A stretch of 64,000 bases of DNA. Source: Cytophaga hutchinsonii ATCC 33406. Lineage in GTDB: Bacteria > Bacteroidota > Bacteroidia > Cytophagales > Cytophagaceae. The position numbers and the translations under genes are program-made. The notes under the pieces are model-generated. The model ran no database searches and had not been told where the DNA came from. It saw only the letters and a list, made by a program, of their open reading frames with translations. Of this stretch, positions 34,002 to 43,023 are shown piece after piece; the first letter of the stretch is position 1; each line of letters starts with the position of its first letter. The stretch covers positions 3,364,001 through 3,428,000 of the forward strand of contig NC_008255.1 in the NCBI RefSeq assembly GCF_000014145.1. The letters are read 5' to 3'.

Positions 34002-34190
34002 ATGACACAGGACACAAAATTCAAATCAATCAAAATGGATAAAAGTGATTATTTCAAACTAATAAGTTTACAACATTACTTTCTTCATAAACGCCAAATT
34101 GTTGTTAATAAGAAGAATTTGTTGGGCTGGGTATTAAGAAAAGCTTACCAAGATTTATTAAAGTATGAAGAGGCAAATAAAATAGTTTAA
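34002..34190 (+). CDS. Small basic protein, possible DNA-binding regulator
   Basis: A 62-residue lysine-rich peptide with a predicted strand then two helices (FKSIKMDKSDYFKLISLQHY). The pattern resembles a ribbon-helix-helix protein but the match is weak. The four-base overlap with the end of the convergent gene at 34187-34423 makes both ORFs plausible. No neighbour of known function allows an assignment. Confidence 0.4.
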   Translation: MTQDTKFKSIKMDKSDYFKLISLQHYFLHKRQIVVNKKNLLGWVLRKAYQDLLKYEEANKIV

Positions 34191-34423
34191 ATTCTACGCT
34201 TTTCACTTGGAATAGAATCTTCTATACATATCTTTAATTCTTCAAATAATTTTATTGCTTTTAATATATCTGGTTGTAAAATGAATAAATGCTCCAAATG
34301 TATCAGAGCATATTCAATTCTTTCTAAAACTTCAATGCAATCATTTGGATAAGGAAATCTGTTATTCAAAAATTCCTCCAATTTATCAAAATCATATTTT
34401 TGTGTTTCCATAGTTTTAATCAT
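34187..34423 (-). CDS. Small hypothetical protein divergent from recombinase 2
   Basis: A 78-residue helical acidic protein (DFDKLEEFLNNRFPYPNDC). It is divergent from recombinase 2, with an inverted repeat overlapping its start codon. It could be a regulator of the recombinase. Met5 is a possible second start. Confidence 0.45.
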   Translation of the reverse strand: MIKTMETQKYDFDKLEEFLNNRFPYPNDCIEVLERIEYALIHLEHLFILQPDILKAIKLFEELKICIEDSIPSEKRRI

Positions 34424-34456
34424 AAGACGATAATCAAACTAATTCGTCCTATGATT
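34418..34456. promoter_or_regulatory. Imperfect inverted repeat between divergent genes
   Basis: AATCATAAGACGA (34418-34430) and TCGTCCTATGATT (34444-34456) pair with one mismatch around a 13-bp spacer. The left arm overlaps the start of the gene at 34187-34423 and the right arm lies 20 bp before the recombinase ATG. It looks like a shared operator. Confidence 0.55.
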
Positions 34457-34475
34457 AAATATTAATAATCATTTT

Positions 34476-36212
34476 ATGAATAAAAGCGATGCATTCTTCA
34501 AAAAATTTGTCCCTAAAGACGCAATATCAAAAATAGATAATCATGAAAATAACGTTGTTATCTATACTCGTGTTTCTTCAAAAGAACAACTTTCAAATGA
34601 TTCGTTAGAAAATCAATATAAAACCTGCACCAACTTTTCCGTCAAACATGGGTTTCGAATCGTAGAATATTTTGGTGGTATATACGAGAGTGCCAAATCT
34701 GATGAAGACAGAAAAGAATTTCAGCGAATGATAAACTTTGTCTGTACACCTAAAAATAGAATTTCAGGAATAGTTGTATATAGTCATGACCGTTTTTCAC
34801 GAACAGGTTTAGACGGAGCATTTGAGGTACTTGGAAAATTAAAGCGTCATAGAGTAAAAGTATTTTCAGCAATGTATAACATTGACCCTGATAGTATGGA
34901 GGGTAAGGTGATGCTGACGATGTCACTACTCCAAGCTAGCGTTGAAAATGAAAGTAAATCTAAGTTGACCATACAGCGTGTAAAAGCAAAATTAGAAGCA
35001 GGTTATTGGAGCCATAGTTTACCGAAGGGATACAGCAGAGACGAAAAAAAACGAATTTATATTAACAAAGATGGGTATTTAATTCAGGAAGCATTTGACT
35101 TAATGTTAAAACAACACACTTTATCTGAGGTACAAAAGATTATTGCGTTGAAAGGGTATAATATCAATATAAAACGATGGTTTGAAATCTGCTCAAACCC
35201 ATTTTATTGTGGTATTATGCTTAGTCGCTCAAATAATTATAGTCCCATAGAAGGAAATCATCCAAAAATTATATCTATTGCTCAATTCAAAAAGCTTAAT
35301 AATAGTCGTTCTAATGCTCGACTAACAAGAACAAAAGACACTGCAATCAATGAACACATGCCATTGAAAGGTTACTTGCGTTGTGACTGTGGTTTTAAAT
35401 TCACAGGGTATTTAAACAAGAAGAAAAACCGACATTATTATATATGCAATAATTTTGAATGCAGAAAAAGCTTATCTGCAATATTGATTACTACTTCGTT
35501 TTTAGAGCAACTAAAAAATCAGCTACCAATTGAACTTTCTAATGAGAAATTGAGTTATCAGCTTTGTTCTTTCTTAAAGGAATTGGAAACAATCCATAAG
35601 CAATTGATTTTTGAACAAAAAAATGAATTAAAGAAGGCTAAAGATAAGTTATATAAACTTGCGGATGCCTTAATGGAAGGTGAACTTGATAAAAAATTAT
35701 TTCAAGAACACTATGTAGAGATAGAAGCGAAAGTAGCAGAAGAAGAGCAAAAGTTGTTTGATTTGGACGTACATATATCGAACCCTCAAACTGTGGCAAA
35801 AAACATAATCAAATTTTTTCGTAATACTTTGATTATGTGGGAGAAGGGAGACTTGCATATTAAGAGACAAATACAAAAAATTTACTACCCTGAAGGGATT
35901 ATTTACAGTAAAGACAAAAAGCAATATCTAACTTTTAAGAAGAATTCTTTATTACATTTAATTAATGTATTGTCAAGCAGTTACACAAAAAAAAGAGCGG
36001 ACTTTTCAGAAGTAATTCTGAATAAGTCCGCTCAAGTACCTAGAGTCGGAATCGAACCGACACACCTCACGGTACACGATTTTGAGTCGTGCGCGTCTAC
36101 CAGTTCCGCCATCCAGGCATTCATTCCTATTCCGTATGAAGTAGGGGTTGCAAAAGTAGGGATTTTGGGTGAAAAAACAAATAAGTTCTATGTTTTAGGT
36201 AATAAGTTTTAA
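34476..36212 (+). CDS. Large serine recombinase 2, frame running through tRNA-Leu
   Basis: A 578-residue recombinase. Its resolvase domain opens with VVIYTRVSSKEQ (catalytic Ser34), followed by SHDRFSR, the recombinase domain (GYWSHSLPKGYSR, NPFYCGIMLS), a zinc ribbon (LRCDCGFKFTG and CNNFECRKS) and a coiled coil. Residues after ~505 are encoded by the terminator and antisense tRNA-Leu, so the tail (VPRVGIEPTHLTVHD and onward) is tRNA-derived and probably not native protein sequence. This fits integration next to the tRNA, the C terminus being completed by chromosomal DNA. An excised form would end differently. Confidence 0.88.
   Translation: MNKSDAFFKKFVPKDAISKIDNHENNVVIYTRVSSKEQLSNDSLENQYKTCTNFSVKHGFRIVEYFGGIYESAKSDEDRKEFQRMINFVCTPKNRISGIVVYSHDRFSRTGLDGAFEVLGKLKRHRVKVFSAMYNIDPDSMEGKVMLTMSLLQASVENESKSKLTIQRVKAKLEAGYWSHSLPKGYSRDEKKRIYINKDGYLIQEAFDLMLKQHTLSEVQKIIALKGYNINIKRWFEICSNPFYCGIMLSRSNNYSPIEGNHPKIISIAQFKKLNNSRSNARLTRTKDTAINEHMPLKGYLRCDCGFKFTGYLNKKKNRHYYICNNFECRKSLSAILITTSFLEQLKNQLPIELSNEKLSYQLCSFLKELETIHKQLIFEQKNELKKAKDKLYKLADALMEGELDKKLFQEHYVEIEAKVAEEEQKLFDLDVHISNPQTVAKNIIKFFRNTLIMWEKGDLHIKRQIQKIYYPEGIIYSKDKKQYLTFKKNSLLHLINVLSSSYTKKRADFSEVILNKSAQVPRVGIEPTHLTVHDFESCASTSSAIQAFIPIPYEVGVAKVGILGEKTNKFYVLGNKF
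35985..36033 (-). terminator. Rho-independent terminator of tRNA-Leu
   Basis: On the minus strand GAGCGGACTT...AAGTCCGCTC forms a stem (arms 35995-36004 and 36024-36033; the inner TCAGAA/TTCTGA also pairs), followed by eight T. It begins three bases after the tRNA 3' end and lies inside the recombinase 2 frame. Confidence 0.85.
36037..36118 (-). tRNA. tRNA-Leu (CAA)
   Basis: On the minus strand a class II tRNA with acceptor GCCTGGA/TCTAGGT, long variable arm, T-arm GTCGGTTCGATTCCGAC and anticodon CAA in ACTCAAAAT. The encoded end is discriminator A followed by CTT, not CCA, unlike the two tRNA-Glu genes in this window. It marks the right edge of the AT-rich island. Confidence 0.92.
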
Positions 36213-36287
36213 GCGCTGGGGGCGTTAATTTGTAGCTGACAGGTTTTAAGTAGCTAATAATAAGGGTAAATACGTAAAAGCGCATCC

Positions 36288-36315
36288 TTATTACTTATTA
36301 CTTATTACTTATTAC
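36288..36315. repeat. Four tandem TTATTAC repeats
   Basis: Four perfect head-to-tail copies of a 7-bp unit. They end just before the stop of the SAM hydrolase gene. Probably a simple-sequence tract that could vary in copy number. Confidence 0.7.
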
Positions 36316-37101
36316 TTAAAACACAGTACTTTCACTGAACTTAATCTGCACCTGGCTGTCATACTGCAAACCCAGCAGTTCCGCGGCGTTGCCGTGGCAG
36401 ATGGCTACTTCGAGGTTGCCGCTGCTGTTGAACACCGCTACGCACTCCCCGCTTTCCACCGAGTTATAGGAAGTTGAGATAACCTCTACCTGCTCGCGGG
36501 AAAACAGCACCGAATACGGCCGGCCTTCGTGCACCCGGTCAAACATTTCGCGGGTAATATTGGTAATGAGGTTGCCGTAATTATCTACATGCACCACACG
36601 CCCCCAGATCTGGCTTTTGGTTACTTTCACCTGCGGCAGCATCATACTGGCCAACGCCTTGAGCTCTATACCCATGTTGTAGATGGAACCGCCGCTCGCT
36701 AAGGCTACAGCCGTGGTTGCCAGTGTGCTGCGTTCCGGAAAAATGGCCGAATATTTATCGTCTTTCCGCAATTCAATAATAGTAGACGGCTGCTTATCGC
36801 TCAGCAGGGAGAAAAAACCGTTGTCGATGCCCACAAAATAATGTTCTTCAAGCTTTATGGCCACAAGTTTTTCTTTGCCCGAAGCCGGGGTGTTTACGCA
36901 CACCAGGTGCACGCTGCCCTTGGGAAAATCGCGGAAGATGTTGCGCATCACATAGGCCGCATGCGGAATATTAAAGTGCTCGATCTCGTGCGTGATATCA
37001 ACGATCTGCATGGTATGGTTGACCGATAAAATTTTTGCCTTGATCGATGCCACATAGGGATCGCGCCAGCCAAAATCGGACATAAAAGTAATAATAGCCA
37101 T
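36316..37101 (-). CDS. SAM hydroxide adenosyltransferase (DUF62 family)
   Basis: A 261-residue protein of the S-adenosylmethionine hydrolase family. It opens with ITFMSDFGWRDPYVA, then VHLVCVNTPASG and VHVDNYGNLITNI, the last being the Asp-Asn motif that binds the adenosine. The family converts SAM and water to adenosine and methionine. It is divergent from phoH with a 111-bp gap. Confidence 0.9.
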   Translation of the reverse strand: MAIITFMSDFGWRDPYVASIKAKILSVNHTMQIVDITHEIEHFNIPHAAYVMRNIFRDFPKGSVHLVCVNTPASGKEKLVAIKLEEHYFVGIDNGFFSLLSDKQPSTIIELRKDDKYSAIFPERSTLATTAVALASGGSIYNMGIELKALASMMLPQVKVTKSQIWGRVVHVDNYGNLITNITREMFDRVHEGRPYSVLFSREQVEVISTSYNSVESGECVAVFNSSGNLEVAICHGNAAELLGLQYDSQVQIKFSESTVF

Positions 37102-37212
37102 GAACCAGACTTGTCTTTTTAGTATATTTGTTAAGAAGCGTTTTTACGGTTTCCTGATTAGTAAAAATAAGCTTTTTTATCGTGATTGTTATAACAATTA
37201 ATACTGATTGCA

Positions 37213-38199
37213 TTGGTCGTAGAAAAAATTATCAGCCTGGAAGATTTGCCCGTAGCCGAGTTTATGGGTGTACACAATAAAAACATCAACGAAGTAATTA
37301 CGGCATTCCCGAAATCGAAGATCATCAGCCGCGGCAACGAGATCAAGATCATCGGCAGCATGCTTGAAGTGCAGCGCATCTCCGATGTGATTGATACGCT
37401 GCAGATTTATTTTCACCGCTATGGCTACCTGGATGAAAAATACATCCGCTCGGTATTAAGTCCGGCTGAAATTGCAACGCAGGAAGGCACGGTGCCGGAA
37501 GAAGGTGCTGAATCGGGGAACCTCGATGAAGATGTGATCCTGCACGGCAACAAAGGCATCATCATCAAGGCGCGTACGCTGAACCAGCAGAAGATCGTAA
37601 AGGGTATCCGCGAGAATGACCTGATGTTTGTGATCGGCCCGGCCGGTACCGGTAAAACGTATATTTCTGTTGCCCTGGCGGTAAAAGCCTTAAAAAACAA
37701 AGAGGTTAAAAAAATCATTATTACCCGTCCGGCGGTTGAAGCAGGCGAAAGCCTGGGTTTTTTACCCGGCGACCTGAAAGAAAAGATCGATCCGTACCTG
37801 CGCCCGATTTACGATGCCCTGGAAGACATGATTCCGGCAGAAAAATTAAAATATTATTACGAGAACAACGTTATTGAAATTGCTCCGTTAGCATATATGC
37901 GCGGACGGACGTTGCATGCTGCATTCATTTTACTGGATGAGGCACAGAATACCACGGCCATGCAGATCAAAATGTTTCTGACGCGTATGGGCAATAACTG
38001 TAAAATGGTTGTTACCGGCGACCGCTCTCAGATTGATTTGCCGCGCAATCAGAAATCGGGCCTGGTGGAAGCCACAACGATTTTAAAAAACATTCCCGGT
38101 ATCGCGCAGATTGAACTGGATAAAAAAGATGTGATGCGCCATAAACTGGTGGAACGCATTCTGGAAGCATACGAAAAAGAACAGGAAAAAAACCCGTAG
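37213..38199 (+). CDS. phoH: PhoH-family ATPase/RNA helicase-like protein
   Basis: A 328-residue PhoH protein, read from a TTG start. Walker A is VIGPAGTGKTYISVALAV and Walker B is ILLDEAQNTT, with VEAGESLGFLPGDLKEKIDP between them, all diagnostic. The first ~100 residues form the N-terminal KH-like region. Its cellular role in Bacteroidota is not established; homologues bind RNA. It is followed by palindromic repeats rather than a classical terminator. Confidence 0.93.
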   Translation: MVVEKIISLEDLPVAEFMGVHNKNINEVITAFPKSKIISRGNEIKIIGSMLEVQRISDVIDTLQIYFHRYGYLDEKYIRSVLSPAEIATQEGTVPEEGAESGNLDEDVILHGNKGIIIKARTLNQQKIVKGIRENDLMFVIGPAGTGKTYISVALAVKALKNKEVKKIIITRPAVEAGESLGFLPGDLKEKIDPYLRPIYDALEDMIPAEKLKYYYENNVIEIAPLAYMRGRTLHAAFILLDEAQNTTAMQIKMFLTRMGNNCKMVVTGDRSQIDLPRNQKSGLVEATTILKNIPGIAQIELDKKDVMRHKLVERILEAYEKEQEKNP

Positions 38200-38200
38200 G

Positions 38201-38299
38201 GGCGACCTTTACGGTCGCCCATGCTGGAATCGGTCATTGTAGAGGCGACCTTTACGGTCGCCCCTATTGAATAAAACCGGGTACCCGTAAAGGGTACCC
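38201..38299. repeat. Three palindromes, two of them identical
   Basis: GGCGACC-TTTAC-GGTCGCC occurs at 38201-38219 and again at 38244-38262. GGGTACCC-GTAAA-GGGTACCC follows at 38279-38299. All lie between the stop of phoH and the start of the protease. They may act as terminators or as REP-like elements. Confidence 0.75.
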
Positions 38300-38318
38300 C
38301 AACATAAACATAACGATA

Positions 38319-40190
38319 TTGAAATACATCATCCTTTTTTTAACCGCCTTTTTTATCACGTGTATGTCCCTTTACGCACAGGACATACAGCATTGCGGCA
38401 ACGAAGCATACATGCAGCAGCTTTCTGTAAAAGACCCGGCATTATATAAAAACATCATGCAGTTTCAGCAGCAGCTCCATGCGCACACACAAGCCATGCG
38501 TACAGCCGCTCTTCCGGATAACATCATACGGATTCCTGTGGTGGTGCATGTGATCCACAACAATGCTGCCGGAATAATTGGCGGTACAAACAATACCAAC
38601 ATCAGCGATGCCCAGGTGATTTCCCAGATTGTTGTGCTGAACAAAGATTATCAGCACAAGAACGCTGACTCTGTAAATACACGCGCAGCGTTTAAACCGG
38701 TTGCCGCAAACTGTAAGTTTGAGTTCTGCCTGGCAGAAGTTGACCCGAATGGAAATAGCACAACAGGTATTACAAGAACCTATACATCGAAAGCAAATTT
38801 TACCATTGCAGAAGAAACACAACTGAAATCATTGGCATACTGGCCGAGCGATCAATACTTAAATATCTGGGTGTGCGATTTACGCGGCACACCCTCTACA
38901 CAGCTGCTGCTGGGGTACTCTTCCCAGCCGGGCGGTCTTCCGGGCGGCGACTCAAACGACCCGCAGGCCAATACAGATGGTGTAGTGATCAACTATAAAG
39001 CATTTGGTACCGTTGGCACGCTTTTTACAAAATATAATTTAGGACGCACTGCTTCTCATGAGATCGGCCACTGGTTAGGCCTGCTGCATACCTGGGGAAA
39101 TTTTGACAGCGGTTACTGCAATCAAACGGATTATTGTACCGACACCCCTGTATGCGCCAATGCATTTGCTGCCGCCTCTCCTGCCTGTTCCGATAACCCG
39201 CCTGTAAAATGTACCCCTGATATCGCGCGCATGATCGAAAACTACATGGATTATTCGGATGATGCCTGCATGAATTTATTTACCCAGGATCAGAAAACAC
39301 GCATGCGTTCTTCCATCGAACTGAGTCCGCGGCGGAATGCATTGCTCAACTCGCTTGGCTGCTGCACCATTACAAACCTTGTTACCATGGGGTATCAGAA
39401 ATCGTTTGAAGATGGCTCACTGCTTTCCGATGACTGGACTACAATCAACCCGAATGCAGCAAGTATCTATACAGCAGGTTTTGAACTAAACAATGCAGTG
39501 AGCGGCTACGGCAAAGGCAGCTATTGCACATCGGTTATAAATGACAGCGTATACAGTGCTTCTGATAACAACACACATAAATATGCATACAGCTTTGTGT
39601 CTCCGTATATGAATTTACAGGCGTCCAGCATCCCAAAGATGCGGTTCGACTGGGCATACAGCCCCAAGGTTGCCAACGGCACTACGGATAGTATTGTGGT
39701 GTATGTATCTTCGGGCTGCGTAGGCGATTGGAATGTATTGTACACCTTATATGGAAACAGCTTTACAAGCACACCAAATCCGCGGGGGATATTTACACCA
39801 ACGGCCGATGAATGGATGACCAGCGAGATTGACATGAACGCGTATAAAAACAATGCTGCCATCCGGGTTAAGTTTGTTGCCTATTCAAAAGGCATCAACA
39901 CGTTTTACCTGGACAACATCAACATTGTAAATGCTTCGCCGCAACTGCTGGCAAATGTGTATCCGGTTCCTACAAGCGGACTGGTAAATGTATCAACTAC
40001 ATTTGAAGGTAAGAAGACCGTACATTATGCGGTATACAACACACTTGGCCAGTTTGTTTTTGAAGCAACAGAAGAAGATGTATACAGCAACATAAAAGAA
40101 CTAAATCTGTCTTTTTTAGCCGGCGGTGTTTATTTTATTAAAGTATCCGACGGAAAAGATACGGTGTTAAAACGCATCGTGAAACAATAG
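38319..40190 (+). CDS. Secreted M43-type metalloprotease with type IX sorting domain
   Basis: A 623-residue protein read from a TTG start, which is needed for the signal peptide (YIILFLTAFFITCMSLYAQ). The metzincin motif HEIGHWLGLLH starts at His247 with Glu248, His251 and His257, as in pappalysin-type M43 peptidases. A C-terminal domain follows and the last ~80 residues are a type IX sorting domain (LANVYPVPTSGLVNV, then VYFIKVSDGKDTVLKRIVKQ). It is exported through the outer membrane by the type IX system. Substrate unknown. Confidence 0.92.
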   Translation: MKYIILFLTAFFITCMSLYAQDIQHCGNEAYMQQLSVKDPALYKNIMQFQQQLHAHTQAMRTAALPDNIIRIPVVVHVIHNNAAGIIGGTNNTNISDAQVISQIVVLNKDYQHKNADSVNTRAAFKPVAANCKFEFCLAEVDPNGNSTTGITRTYTSKANFTIAEETQLKSLAYWPSDQYLNIWVCDLRGTPSTQLLLGYSSQPGGLPGGDSNDPQANTDGVVINYKAFGTVGTLFTKYNLGRTASHEIGHWLGLLHTWGNFDSGYCNQTDYCTDTPVCANAFAAASPACSDNPPVKCTPDIARMIENYMDYSDDACMNLFTQDQKTRMRSSIELSPRRNALLNSLGCCTITNLVTMGYQKSFEDGSLLSDDWTTINPNAASIYTAGFELNNAVSGYGKGSYCTSVINDSVYSASDNNTHKYAYSFVSPYMNLQASSIPKMRFDWAYSPKVANGTTDSIVVYVSSGCVGDWNVLYTLYGNSFTSTPNPRGIFTPTADEWMTSEIDMNAYKNNAAIRVKFVAYSKGINTFYLDNINIVNASPQLLANVYPVPTSGLVNVSTTFEGKKTVHYAVYNTLGQFVFEATEEDVYSNIKELNLSFLAGGVYFIKVSDGKDTVLKRIVKQ

Positions 40191-40198
40191 TATTTTTA

Positions 40199-40248
40199 AT
40201 CTGACAGAGGCTGCTGAGTTTAGCGCAGTCTCTGTCAGATTTTTTTAT
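40199..40248 (+). terminator. Rho-independent terminator after the metalloprotease gene
   Basis: ATCTGACAGAG...CTCTGTCAGAT with an inner CTGC/GCAG, followed by seven T. It lies just after the stop at 40190. Confidence 0.9.
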
Positions 40249-40264
40249 TTTTAATTTTTAAGCT

Positions 40265-42175
40265 ATGGGGGAAATTTCAAGGAAGCACATTCCAATGTTG
40301 AGGTATGCATTATGTTTATTGATCGGCATTGGCCTTACACAGTATATTCCGGCAGCATTAAGTTTGTATGCAGGTTGCATTGCAGGGGCCGGGCTGCTCT
40401 ATATATGCATACAGTTTTTCAAACCTTCAAGACATTATAAAACATATCTGCAGGTCTGTATCGTCCTCGTTTGCATCTGTGCAGGCATGATCCGGCAGGC
40501 ATGCTGGAAAAGCAGCACCAGCCCTGTGGTGAAGCAATTACGCATTACTTCTTTTCCTCAAAAAAATTCGTTTCAGATTCAGTTTGAAGCAAGCGTACTC
40601 AATACACCTGCCTTTCAGTTTTTTGATGCAGAAACGTTTTTAATTGTCTGTACAGATACAGGCGCTGCTATTGCTTACGGAGATGTATTTACAACGGCGG
40701 CACCTGCTTCGCTTATTGAAGAACGGCAGTTACCGTATGAATTCGATTATAAAGCGTATCTGTTCGGGAATGGCATCCGCCGTAAAATAGAATTGTGCGC
40801 CATTCATACCGAATCCGATCACACACGTGCCCGGCATCTCTATGCCTGGATCCGGCAGAGCCGCAAACAGTTTAAGAAAGCTACTTCACTTATCTTTACC
40901 ACAGCTGAATCAAAAGGTCTTGCGGAAAGCCTCTTACTGGGATACCGCGAAGAGCTGGATAAAAATACCAAAGATGCGTTTTTAAAAAGCGGTGTTTCGC
41001 ATTTACTCGCCGTGTCGGGCATGCATACGGCCCTGCTCTATCAGGCCGTCTTTGTATTTTTTATTCCGTTCGGTCAATCCCAAAAACACCGTTTTATATT
41101 TTTAGCAACCGCGCTTGTTATCCTTGCTTATTTCACGTTGCTCAGCGGCTGTTCCGCTTCTGTATTGCGTGCCTCCCTTATGTGCGGCATGTTTGCTATT
41201 GCCTATGCGTTTAGAAAACGCGGCAGCGGATTAAATACCTTGGGCACAAGCATGGTAATCATGCTTTGGTTCTCCCCGTACCAGGCCTGGAACATCGGCT
41301 TTCAGCTTTCTGTATTAGCGGTCATTGGTATCCTTACGCTGCATCAATATCTTTCCGCACACATCCAGCCTCAGAAAAAAGTATACAGGTATTTAGTTGA
41401 ATCGGTATCCATTACGATCTGCGCACAGATTACTACACTCCCGGTAATCTTATATCACTTTCAATCGTTTCCGCTATATTTTATTCCCGCAAACATGCTT
41501 TTAATTCCTATTTCAACCGTTGCACTTTTCGCTAGTATGTTCAGCATTTTTCTGGTGGGTCTGGGCATTCATGCCAACTGGATCTTCCGCAGTACGCAAT
41601 GGCTCATTGAACTTTTCCAACAGGTTGCTGCATCTATTTCCATGCTGCCAAACAGTTCTGTTGCACCGATATCCTTTTCGTTTTGGGAAGCGATGATCGT
41701 GCTTGTTGTTGTCGGATATTATTTAGTGTATCCGTTTAAAGGAAATAAAAAAATCATGCTGCTGTTTACGTCCTTGTGTCTTTTCTGGTCTGGCTTCCGC
41801 ATATATCAGGAATACAGACAGGAACAGACAACCCGGAAATTATTTATCAGCAATGGCAAACGTTCTCTTTATCTCATACAAAACGGATTAATGGCGCAGG
41901 CCTATACACAGGTACCTGTGAAGCCCGCTGATAAAGCACACCTGCAGGCATACTTTCATATTACGGAATTGTCAGAAGTGTCACTGAACGAAAAAGCAAT
42001 GGGATTAACAGACCGTAATACAGCCTGTACACTTGGGTGGGTGTACCGGAAAAACTGCAGTACATTCCCGCAATCTCCACACATTCTTTTTTCGTATAAG
42101 GAATCAGACAGCATACGTTATCAAGCTAAAAACTACCATTCATTAAAAGTGAAAAGGCTGGTGCCCATTTATTGA
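40265..42175 (+). CDS. comEC: ComEC/Rec2-type membrane channel for DNA uptake
   Basis: A 636-residue polytopic membrane protein. The N-terminal domain (DUF4131-like, ~40-180) has the OB-like part; the Competence domain follows, with SHLLAVSGMHTALLYQ and LLSGCSASVLRASLMCG, which are diagnostic. No beta-lactamase-like C-terminal domain is present, as in other Bacteroidota. It likely carries single-stranded DNA across the inner membrane. It follows the protease terminator and precedes the hydratase gene by 47 bp. Confidence 0.9.
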   Translation: MGEISRKHIPMLRYALCLLIGIGLTQYIPAALSLYAGCIAGAGLLYICIQFFKPSRHYKTYLQVCIVLVCICAGMIRQACWKSSTSPVVKQLRITSFPQKNSFQIQFEASVLNTPAFQFFDAETFLIVCTDTGAAIAYGDVFTTAAPASLIEERQLPYEFDYKAYLFGNGIRRKIELCAIHTESDHTRARHLYAWIRQSRKQFKKATSLIFTTAESKGLAESLLLGYREELDKNTKDAFLKSGVSHLLAVSGMHTALLYQAVFVFFIPFGQSQKHRFIFLATALVILAYFTLLSGCSASVLRASLMCGMFAIAYAFRKRGSGLNTLGTSMVIMLWFSPYQAWNIGFQLSVLAVIGILTLHQYLSAHIQPQKKVYRYLVESVSITICAQITTLPVILYHFQSFPLYFIPANMLLIPISTVALFASMFSIFLVGLGIHANWIFRSTQWLIELFQQVAASISMLPNSSVAPISFSFWEAMIVLVVVGYYLVYPFKGNKKIMLLFTSLCLFWSGFRIYQEYRQEQTTRKLFISNGKRSLYLIQNGLMAQAYTQVPVKPADKAHLQAYFHITELSEVSLNEKAMGLTDRNTACTLGWVYRKNCSTFPQSPHILFSYKESDSIRYQAKNYHSLKVKRLVPIY

Positions 42176-42222
42176 TCTCGTTAATTCTATGTATATTTAA
42201 TCGACACGTTTAGGATACTCAT

Positions 42223-42999
42223 ATGGAATTTGTACAAACAAACATCAGCGATCGCATTGGTTATGTTATTTTAAACCGCCCGGAAAAAAGGAATGCGTTG
42301 AATTATCAATTTGTATCTGAGTTAAAAGAAAGCTTCCTCGCCTTTTCAAAAAATGATGCCGTAAAAGTTATTGTACTGAAAGCCGAAGGGGTAACGTTTT
42401 GTGCCGGCGCTGATCTGGAATACCTGCAGCAGCTTCAAAACAATACGTTTGAAGAAAATTTAGCAGACTCTACACATTTGATGGAACTGTACAAACTTAT
42501 TTACACACTTAATAAAGTTGTTATTGCGCAGGTGAACGGCCACGCGCTGGCGGGAGGCTGCGGGCTGGTAAGTGTCTGTGATTTTGCGTTCAGTATTCCC
42601 GAAGCAAACTTTGGCTACACCGAATCACGGATCGGTTTTATACCGGCGATTGTCATGAATTTTCTTATTCAGAAAATCGGTGAAGCAAATGCCCGTATGA
42701 TGCTGTTAAGCGGCAATGTGATCAAAGCACAGGATGCCTTGAATTATGGCATTATCAGTACCATTGTTGATGCCGAAGAAGATCTGGAAGAAACGGTTAC
42801 AGGTTTTGCGCAGCATCTGATACTGAACAATTCAGGCACGTCTATGGAGCTAACGAAACGCATGCTTGCAGCTATTCAAAACATGACCTTAGACCAGGCA
42901 TTGATCTATGCCGCTGAAATGAACGCTGCGGCACGCAGTTCAGACGATTGTAAAAAAGGAATCGCGGCGTTTTTAAATAAAGAAAATTTAAAATGGTAA
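42223..42999 (+). CDS. Enoyl-CoA hydratase/isomerase family protein
   Basis: A 258-residue crotonase-fold enzyme. GVTFCAGADLEYLQQL and VVIAQVNGHALAGGCGLVS form the oxyanion-hole region; the following FGYTESRIGFIPAIV has Glu in the catalytic position. It could act on fatty-acyl or branched-chain CoA esters; methylglutaconyl-CoA hydratase is one option. Substrate not determined from sequence. Confidence 0.88.
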   Translation: MEFVQTNISDRIGYVILNRPEKRNALNYQFVSELKESFLAFSKNDAVKVIVLKAEGVTFCAGADLEYLQQLQNNTFEENLADSTHLMELYKLIYTLNKVVIAQVNGHALAGGCGLVSVCDFAFSIPEANFGYTESRIGFIPAIVMNFLIQKIGEANARMMLLSGNVIKAQDALNYGIISTIVDAEEDLEETVTGFAQHLILNNSGTSMELTKRMLAAIQNMTLDQALIYAAEMNAAARSSDDCKKGIAAFLNKENLKW

Positions 43000-43023
43000 A
43001 TACCTGTAAGTAATCCCGCCGGA

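Noticed and set aside
36288-36315. Possible CRISPR or regulatory array
   Set aside because: The unit is 7 bp without spacers; it is a simple tandem repeat. No CRISPR array was seen in the window.
41586-42175. Metallo-beta-lactamase domain of ComEC
   Set aside because: The region lacks the HxHxDH motif; the protein ends after the membrane part, as in other Bacteroidota.
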